Shown here: in pieces, positions 57,581-64,000 of the stretch | Layout of the letters: each line of letters starts with the position of its first letter | How positions within the stretch are numbered: the stretch's first letter is position 1 | Assembly: GCA_023614405.1 (NCBI GenBank) | Contig: CM042687.1 | Span: forward strand, 233,208,292 to 233,272,291 | DNA from: Avena insularis | Lineage: Eukaryota; Streptophyta; Magnoliopsida; Poales; Poaceae | DNA: 64,000 nucleotides | Direction: 5' to 3' | Made by a program: the position numbers and the translations under genes | The notes under the pieces: generated by a model | Database searches by the model: none | What the model was told of the DNA's origin: nothing | Seen by the model: only the letters and a program-made list of their open reading frames with translations

Positions 57581-57815
57581 CTCTAGTCCTGGGTCGTGAT
57601 ACAACCCGGGACTACAGACCCTTTAGTCCCGGGCGGTGGATTAACCCGGGACTAGAGATCCTTTAGTCCCGGACCGTGGTTTAATCCGGGACTAAAGACC
57701 ACCTCTAGTCCCGGATTAAGCCCCCACCCGGGACTAGAGGTTATTTTCGGCCTCTTTGTTTTCGCGCGTGGAGCCACCCTCTAGTCCTAGGTCCATCCCC
57801 CACCCAGGACTAGAG
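57581..57815. repeat. Five 37-nt hairpins upstream of the TNP1-like TATA box
   Basis: Units at 57581-57617, 57621-57657, 57661-57697, 57703-57739 and 57779-57815. Each is exactly 37 nt, beginning CTYTAGTCC and ending GGACTANAG. The first three start 40 bases apart. Loops differ, while the arms are nearly constant. Such subterminal repeats are where TNP1-type proteins bind in CACTA elements. A sixth unit, also 37 nt, is at 58812-58848. Confidence 0.9.
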
Positions 57816-57840
57816 ATTTTTTTGTAATTTTTTATTTCCT

Positions 57841-58795
57841 AGTTTTTATAATTCAATTCAATTAGAAAAATTTGGAAATTCATATCTCCTATTGTATAAA
57901 TCCAAATAATACAAATAATATGTTTATTATTATCCTAAAAATATAAGGAATCTAAATATATCATCCATACATCTGTTTGCATCATGTATCATTTGTGCCA
58001 TTTTCAAATCCACTATTTTTTTTCATATTGTTGAATTTGACAAAACTTTCAACATGAAAAGTGTTTGAATTTGAATAACTAATCCAAAAATATTTTCTTT
58101 TTTCTAAAATAGAGGGTTTTTTGTAACAAAAATTATTTCATAGTTTTTATAATTCAAATCAATTAGAAAAACTTTGGAAATTCATATCTCCAATTGTATA
58201 AATCCAAATAATACAAATAATGTGTCTATTATTACCAGAAAAATATAAGGAATCTGAATATATCATTCATACATTTGTTTGCATCATGTATCAATTGTGC
58301 CATTTTCAAATACACTATTTTTTCATATTTTTGAATTTGACAAAACTTTCAACATGAAAAGTGTTTGAATTTGAATAACTAATCCAAAAATATTTTCTAT
58401 TTTCTAAAATAGAGGGTTTTTTGTAAAAAAAATATTTCATAGTTTTTATAATTCAAATCAGTTAGAAAAACTTTGGAAATTCATATCTGCTATTGTATAA
58501 ATCCAAATAATACAAATAATATGTCTACTATTATTAGGAAAATAAAAGGAATCTGAATATATCATTCATACATCTGTTTGCATCATGTATCAATTGTGCC
58601 ATTTTCAAATACACTATTTATTCATATTTTGGAATTTGACAAAACTTTCAACATGAAAAGTGTTTGAATTTGAATAACTAATCCAAAAATATTTTATGTT
58701 TCCTAAAATAGTGGGTTTTTTGTAATTTGCTTATTTTTTAGTTTTTATAATTCAAATCAATTACAAAATTTTGGAAATTCATACATCTGTTTGAA
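57841..58795. repeat. Tandem repeat, about 300-bp unit, three copies and a partial fourth
   Basis: Copies start with AGTTTTTATAATTCAA at 57841, 58142, 58441 and 58740, spacings 301, 299 and 299. They are AT-rich and similar throughout. The last copy is rearranged after about 40 bases. No gene. Confidence 0.92.
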
Positions 58796-59028
58796 TAACT
58801 ATTTCGGGGGCCTTTAGTACCGGTTGGAGGGAATAACTGGGACTAAAGATATTTCCTGCCATTCTCGGACCCGTAAAGACACACGCCATGCTTTCCCGCC
58901 ATTTCTCTCTACTTCCCGCCATGTTTTCTTGCCCTTTCCCTCTATATCTAGGCTGACCGCCATGGTCATCCACACACATCCACCCCTTCCCCTCTCACAA
59001 CAATGGACACCATGTACTAGGAAATTTT

Positions 59029-59556
59029 GACCCTCGAGGAGACCGAGGCACTGTGCGCCTCTAGCTACCCATGCCTGCCGGGCTATCGGCTGTTCGCCAA
59101 CTAGATACTGAGTGCTGGGGGTTTTTGTCCCTCCTGTGCCTCAAGGTTCCGCACTCTAGGCTGCCATCACGAACCACTTCTACCTTGAGCTCACGACGGA
59201 GAAGCGGATGGATCCCCATTGGGATCCCGACAACTACGACACCTGGAATGTCTTCTTCGCTAACCGGAGGGAAAGGGAGCTCGCCAGATACGAGGGTGAC
59301 ATCCCTCCCCCGGTGAACCACAACGAAGCCAGCCGCCGCCTGTGGTGGGCGAACCAGACTATCATCAGTGTGATGCTCTACATCGCGCAGGGAGATCATC
59401 CTTGCATGCAGTGCATACAGCCGCCGCCGTCGCAAATCCCCCTCCCCCACACGTCATCTAGGTGTAGCTTGCGTCATCATCCGAGAGCCCCCTCCCCCAC
59501 ACGTCATGAATACGAGGCCAGAGTGGTAGGTGCCCCCGGAATATGTCAGGGCTAGG
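59029..59556 (+). pseudogene. Captured ORF of unknown function
   Basis: Broken open frame on the plus strand. The best stretch, 59208-59555, includes MDPHWDPDNYDTWNVFFANR and RERELARYEGDIPPPVNHNE then SRRLWWANQTIISVMLYIAQ. The upstream frame is shifted, with NHFYLELTTEKR-like sequence before it. I remember similar hypothetical proteins in Triticeae CACTA elements but know no function. It is opposite to the transposase genes and flanked by CTTTAGTCCCGG motifs on both sides. Confidence 0.5.
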
Positions 59557-59639
59557 CTGAGGATCTAGCCGCGTGCACCTAACAACAAAGACGAAGACGA
59601 CCCTAAAGTTGTGTACTATAGGGCTAGATATGAGCATGA

Positions 59640-60197
59640 CTAAAGGGTCCCTTTAGTCCCGATTCCATAGTCCCTTTTTAATATTAATAAATGTCTTTAG
59701 TGTTAGTCCCGGTTTTTGGCTGTACCGGGACTAAAGGGAGGCCTTTGGTCCCGATTCCATAGTCTCGGTTAGGAAACCGGGACTAATGGATTGTTTCCTA
59801 CTACGACTTTCCTGAACTATGAAGATGTTGTTCTATTCTTGTGCTAGAATCGCGGCACGGTTTGTGATACTGTGCCCATATTGTTCATGCATCTATATCT
59901 TGGGATGGCGCGCATGGGTAGCTGTTTGTGACTTCTCTAACTAGATCAATACGCGTGGGAGTTAACTAATTTCATATATTAGGGAGTGCCTCTATGTCCA
60001 GCTTAAGGGAGATGCCAGCGGACTAGGCTCCACTAGCATCTCACTCAAGATGGTCGTAGTGTTGTCCCTGCTCTCACACACCATCTTGTATGCAGTTGAT
60101 AACTTCACAAGGATGCCTATTTATAGATTAAGCAGCACAACATAGTGTCAACACTCACAACATAATGTCAACACTTAGCCCTGTCATTAGTGCTGCC
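59640..60197. other. CACTA non-coding with GGGACTAAAG inverted repeats
   Basis: 59640-59800 has several CTTTAGTCCCGG / CCGGGACTAAAG inverted pairs with loops of varied length. The rest to 60197 has no gene; it has scattered copies of ACATAGTGTCAACACTCAC leading into the minisatellite. Confidence 0.6.
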
Positions 60198-60323
60198 ACC
60201 CACTGAAATAGTGTCGCCACTCACTGGCATAGTGTCGCCACTCACCGAAATAGTGTCTCCACCCACCGGCATAGTGTTGCCACTCACCGAAATAGTGTCG
60301 CCACTCACTAGCATAGTGTCGCC
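60198..60323. repeat. 21-bp minisatellite, six copies
   Basis: Units like ACTCACTGGCATAGTGTCGCC repeat every 21 bases, with GAAAT and GGCAT versions alternating. A plus-strand frame of 7-residue repeats (TEIVSPL / TGIVSPL) results from the period and is not called as a gene. Confidence 0.92.
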
Positions 60324-60567
60324 ACTCATGTTTTGTCCTGGTTGTTGTCTCCAGCCGGGACTAAAGGTTCATCTTTAGTCCCGGTTGGAGCCACCATCCG
60401 GGACTTAATATGCTCGAGCCGGCCTAGCCTACCGCAACCCCTTAAGTCCCGGTTCCAACCGGGACTAAAGATGGACCTTTACCTTTGTTTCCCGCCATGT
60501 TTTTCTTTAAGTCCGAGACTAAAGATATTTCCCGCCATTTTTTCCCGCCATTTCCCTCTATTTCCCG
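60324..60567. other. CACTA non-coding with two more CTTTAGTCCCGG inverted repeats
   Basis: Inverted pairs at about 60342-60367/60372-60401 and 60442-60472 (CTTAAGTCCCGGTTCCAACC then GGGACTAAAG). No gene. Confidence 0.6.
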
Positions 60568-61880
60568 GGCATAAGAAATTCAAAAATGGTCCGAACAATG
60601 TAAATCCTTCGTGTGGTGTCATATTATGTGACATAGTTGCAAGAGAAAATACCAAACTTGGTATATTGATTATGTCTCAAAAAAACCTTCACAAAATGAC
60701 CTATCATGTTTGAGGTTTCATGGCTTTCGGTCCAAATGACCAATGTTATGTGGAGAATCGCGGCATAGTTTTTGATATTGTGCATGAATGTGGATCTTGG
60801 GATGGTGAACAATTTTGCAGGAGGAAGTTTTCCTTTTCGTTGCACGGAAAAAAAAATCCATTTTCCGGGCGCAAAAAAGGGCGTTTTGTGAAGCAACCAC
60901 CAAAATTATGTTACAGAATACGACCACCCCAATTTATAAAATACTAGACCACATTACATGCATGGAAGATCTACCAACCGGGAGATCTCAAACCTTTCTG
61001 TCCTTCCTGGGTGAAAAAGACAAATATCTGCCGAATCGGCAGGAAGTGGGTCTGGTTTGAACTACAGGTACATGATCTAACACTCGTGATTTTTTGAAAA
61101 AATCATTTTTAGACTTACAATTTCATGTTCCTTCAGATATCCAATGCAAGTTCTAACGAGTCTCATCCCCTATCTCCATGCCCGCCATTTTTACCATAGT
61201 CTGGAACGGGAACTATTCGAAACGGGCATAAGAAATTCAAAAACGGTATGAATAATGTAAATCCTTCATATGGTGCCATATTATGTGACATAGTTGCAAG
61301 GAAAAATACTGAACTTGTTATATTGATTATGTCTCGAAACAACCTTCACAAAATGACCTATCATGTTCGAGGTTTAATGACTTTCGGTCCAAATGACCAA
61401 TGTTATGTGCAGAATTGCGGCATAGTTTGTGATATTATACCCATATTGTGCATGCACGTGGATCTTGGGATAGCGAACAATGTTGTAGGAGAAAGTTTTC
61501 CTTTTTGTCGCACGGAAAAGCCATTTTCTATTTTCCAGGAGCAAAAAATGGGGCGTTTTGTGAAGCAACCACCAAAATTCTGTTACAGAATGCTACCATC
61601 CCATTTTTCTAAAATACGAGACCACATTACATGGACAATATCCCAACCAGGAGATATCAAACCTTTCGATCCTTCCCGGGTGAAAAAGACAAATATCTGG
61701 CGAATCGGTAGGAAGTGGGTCCGGTTTGAACTACAGGTACATGATCTAACGCTCGTGATTTTTTGTAAAAATCATTTTAGACTCACAATATAATGTTTCT
61801 TCAGATATCCAATGCAAGTTCTAACGAGGCTCATCTCCATGCCTGTCGTTTTGACCATAGTTTGGAACGGGGACTATTTA
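60568..61880. repeat. Tandem duplication, 656-bp unit, two copies
   Basis: Copy 1 is 60568-61223 and copy 2 is 61224-about 61880. Both start GGGCATAAGAAATTCAAAAA and contain CGGTCCAAATGACCAATGTT. They are similar over the whole length. The overlapping open frames on both strands are not recognisable proteins. Confidence 0.9.
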
Positions 61881-61968
61881 GAATGCTCTGGAACAATACA
61901 TTACATGAATGTTTTCTTCTGAGTTTTCATAACACAGTTACATAAAATGTTTAGTATATTATTACACA

Positions 61969-64000
61969 TCATTTCTTTGCGTGTGTCCCTTTCTGATTGC
62001 GCCATAACCATGGAGCATCTTCATACATTAACATGATTGTTGGATCGGTGTTCACTGCGAAGGGTGGAATTTCATGAAACTTATCACAATCTTTTGACAT
62101 GTCTGTCTTGTTCTCTACTCCCACAATGTTTCTTTTCCCTGAAATAACTATGTGGCGCTTTGCCTCATCGTCTGATGTATTATTTTGCTTATTTTTTCTT
62201 TTTCTCGGTTTGGTAGACATGTCCTTCACATAGAAAACTTGAGCCACATCATTGGCAAGGACGAATGGTTCGTCTAAGTACCCAAGATTGTTGAGATCCA
62301 CTGTTGTCATTCCATACTTCTTGTCTACCTCAACCTCTCCTCCTATCAGCTTGACCCATTTGCATCGAAACAAGGAGACCTTAAAAGTAGGTCCATAGTC
62401 AAGTTCCCATATCTCCTATATGTAATCATAATATGTGGTCTTTGACCCGTTGTTGTCTGTTGCATCAAAGCGGACACCGCTATTTTGGTTGGTGATCTAT
62501 TTATCTTGGGCGATCGTGTAAAATGTCTACCCATTTATCTCGTACCCTTGAAAAGTCGATATCGTCAAAGATCGTGACCTGGACAATAAGTATAGCTGAT
62601 ATCCAAGAGTGTTGTTTTTGATGAGATGTTGCAACCAACCACCAAAAGTCTTCATGTGTTCATCTCTAATCTAGGATTCATCCTTTCCAGGGGTGTTGGA
62701 GCGTAAAATTTTCTTGTGTTCCTCTATATGTTGTTGGTCCTTCCGTGCTTCCGGTGTATCTTTTGTCTTTCCATACATGCCCAAAAATCCTAGCAGGTTC
62801 ATGCAAAGATTCTTCGTTACATGCATCACGTCGATTGCAGAGCGGACCTCTAGAAATTTCCAATAGGGTAGCTCCCAAAATATAGATTTCTTCTTCCACA
62901 TGGGTGTGTGTCCGTCAGCGTCCTTCGGAACAGATTTTCCACCAGGACCCTTTTCAAAGGTTACTATTTGATCCAAATCTTTGACCATATCAAATATATC
63001 AGCACCAGTACGTTCCTTAGGCTTCGTCTGGTGACATGCCTGACCGTTGAAATGCTTGACTTTCTTTCTTAAGGGATGCTTGGCCAAAAGAAATCGAAAA
63101 TGCCTCTTGTACACATTCTTCTTACAATGTCCCAAATATATACTTTTAGTCTCATCTAAACAGTGTGTGCATGCATCGTATCCCTTGTTTGTCTGTCCTC
63201 AAAGGTTACTAAGAGCAGGCCTTAATTGTTACGAAAAGCAACGCTCGAAGGTTAAATTCTTCCTTCTTGTACTCATCCCACACACGTATGTCGGGTTCGT
63301 GCCACAATTATAAAAGTTCTTCAACTAATGGCCTTAGGTATACATCAAAGTCGTTGTTGGGTTGCTTCGAGCCTTGGATCAGCACTGGCATCATAATGAA
63401 CTTCCGCTTTATGCACAACCAAGGAAGAAGGTTATAGATACATAGAGCCACGGGCCAGGTGCTGCGACTAGAGCTCTGCTCCCTAAAAGGATTCATGCCA
63501 TCTGTACTTGGACCAAACCTTAAACTCGTTGCGCCATCTACAAAGTCCGGATATTTTTATCGATTTTTCTCCACTATGACCCATCAACGGGGTGTCTCAA
63601 CATCCCGTATGACTTACGTTCCTCTTTGTGCCATCACAACAACTTGGCGTACTCTTTGTTTCTGAATAAACGTTTCAATCATGGTATTATAGAAGCATAC
63701 CACATCACCTTGGAAGGAACCCTCTTCCGAGGGGGCTCGCCCTCAACATCACCAGGGTCATCTTGTCTGATCTTATACCGCAATGCAGTGCTTTCTAGAC
63801 ATGAATTCAAATTCTCGTACTCCTCACCGCGGTAGAGGATGCAGTTGTTAGGGCATGTATATATCTTCTAAACCTATAAACCTAGATGGCAGATAACCTT
63901 ATTTTCTTCGTATGTACTGGCGGGCAATGTTATTCTTTGGAAGCATATTCTTCATCCTTTCCAGCAACTTCTCAAATGAGGAGTCGGGTATAGCACACTC
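61969..64000 (-). pseudogene. CACTA TNP2 transposase, broken and internally deleted, N-terminus beyond the window
   Basis: From the right edge the minus strand encodes the Transposase_21 domain in several frames: ILYRGEEYENLNSCLESTAL, DVEGEPPRKRVPSKVMWY, NPFREQSSSRSTWPVALCIY, MMPVLIQGSKQPNNDFDVYL. Then 63135-62671 is open: TGADIFDMVKDLDQIV, PMWKKKSIFWELPYWKFLEV, IDVMHVTKNLCMNLLGFLGM. Right after DTPEARKDQQ the sequence joins the C-terminal DUF4216-type part (HMKTFGGWLQ; YEING; EIWELDYGPTFKVSLFRCKW; GYLDEPFVLANDVAQVFYVK). The usual middle domain, DUF4218, is therefore missing. Stops are TAG at 62671-62673 and three more before 62390. It ends at 61969. TNP2 cuts and joins CACTA ends. Confidence 0.85.

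Larger units (their letters stand above)
56156..64000 (-). mobile_element. CACTA transposon DNA (TNP1-like gene, repeats, TNP2), both ends out of view
   Basis: A TNP1-like gene (56156-57580) and a TNP2 transposase (61969-64000), both minus strand. Between them lies 4.4 kb of repeats, with many copies of the CCCGGGACTAAAG / CTTTAGTCCCGG motif that is typical of Triticeae CACTA subterminal regions. I found no CACTA terminal inverted repeat, so whether this is one element or two fused ones cannot be settled. TNP2 upstream of TNP1, as here, is the order in some CACTA families. Element F truncates it at 56156. Confidence 0.7.

Noticed and set aside
57581..57815. CRISPR-like array of short repeats with spacers
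   Set aside because: The units are inverted repeats of a CACTA transposon in a plant genome; the spacers are 3-40 bases and there are no cas genes.
60190..60378. Frame of TEIVSPL-like 7-residue repeats
   Set aside because: Result of a 21-bp minisatellite period; no start region or domain.

Overview
The window is grass nuclear DNA, most likely from a Triticeae genome (wheat, barley, rye or a goatgrass). It is a pile of nested transposable elements with no intact host gene, rRNA or tRNA. The lineage call rests on the element types: a BARE/Angela-like Copia LTR, a Maximus/SIRE-like Copia element, Athila-like Gypsy elements whose LTRs start TGATACRTC, a Tekay-like chromovirus with a 4-kb LTR, and a TNP2-type CACTA transposon. 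Family names are given only to clade level because no database could be searched. The elements are labelled A to G below.

Layout, left to right. 1-10608: element A, a minus-strand Tekay-like Gypsy chromovirus (3' LTR cut by the window edge, broken pol, gag, an extra upstream ORF, PBS, 4037-bp 5' LTR). It sits in the 5' LTR of element B. 10609-20566: element B, a plus-strand BARE/Angela-like Copia element with a badly decayed interior that holds a probable Helitron (13510-15776) carrying an aspartic-protease gene fragment with its intron. 20567-22648: element C, a minus-strand Gypsy-type element with one LTR and a gag, cut by B. 22649-40316: element D, a minus-strand Athila-like non-autonomous element. 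Its left (3') LTR is split by C and by element E. 23000-34258: element E, a plus-strand Maximus/SIRE-like Copia element with TSD CTCCG, gag, pol and a third ORF. 40317 to about 40655: a scrap of another minus-strand element. About 40614-56155: element F, a plus-strand Athila-like element with gag, protease and a downstream ORF but no reverse transcriptase. It is interrupted by element G at 42435-50320 (TSD TTGAG). G has the same LTR family as D, encodes an unrelated protein of unknown function, and contains a 540-bp non-autonomous hAT element (45970-46509). 56156-64000: minus-strand CACTA DNA, with a TNP1-like gene cut in its second exon by F, a TATA box preceded by five 37-nt hairpins, several kinds of tandem repeat, a captured ORF, and a broken TNP2 transposase running off the right edge.

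The nesting gives an order: A entered B, B entered C, C and E entered the LTR of D, G entered F, the hAT entered G, and F entered the CACTA gene. LTR pairs fit this. By eye A differs at about ten positions in 747 (youngest), B at roughly 5%, E at roughly 6-7% and G at roughly 8%. No gene in the window looks able to make its full product except possibly the TNP1-like exons, which are open as far as the insertion point. The most interesting structures are non-coding: phased 37-nt hairpins upstream of the CACTA TATA box, a spacer-free 130-bp palindrome in the leader of the same gene, an 84-bp tandem unit with two nested palindromes in the LTR of E, and the exchange of coding modules between elements D and G that share LTR, leader and 3' region.
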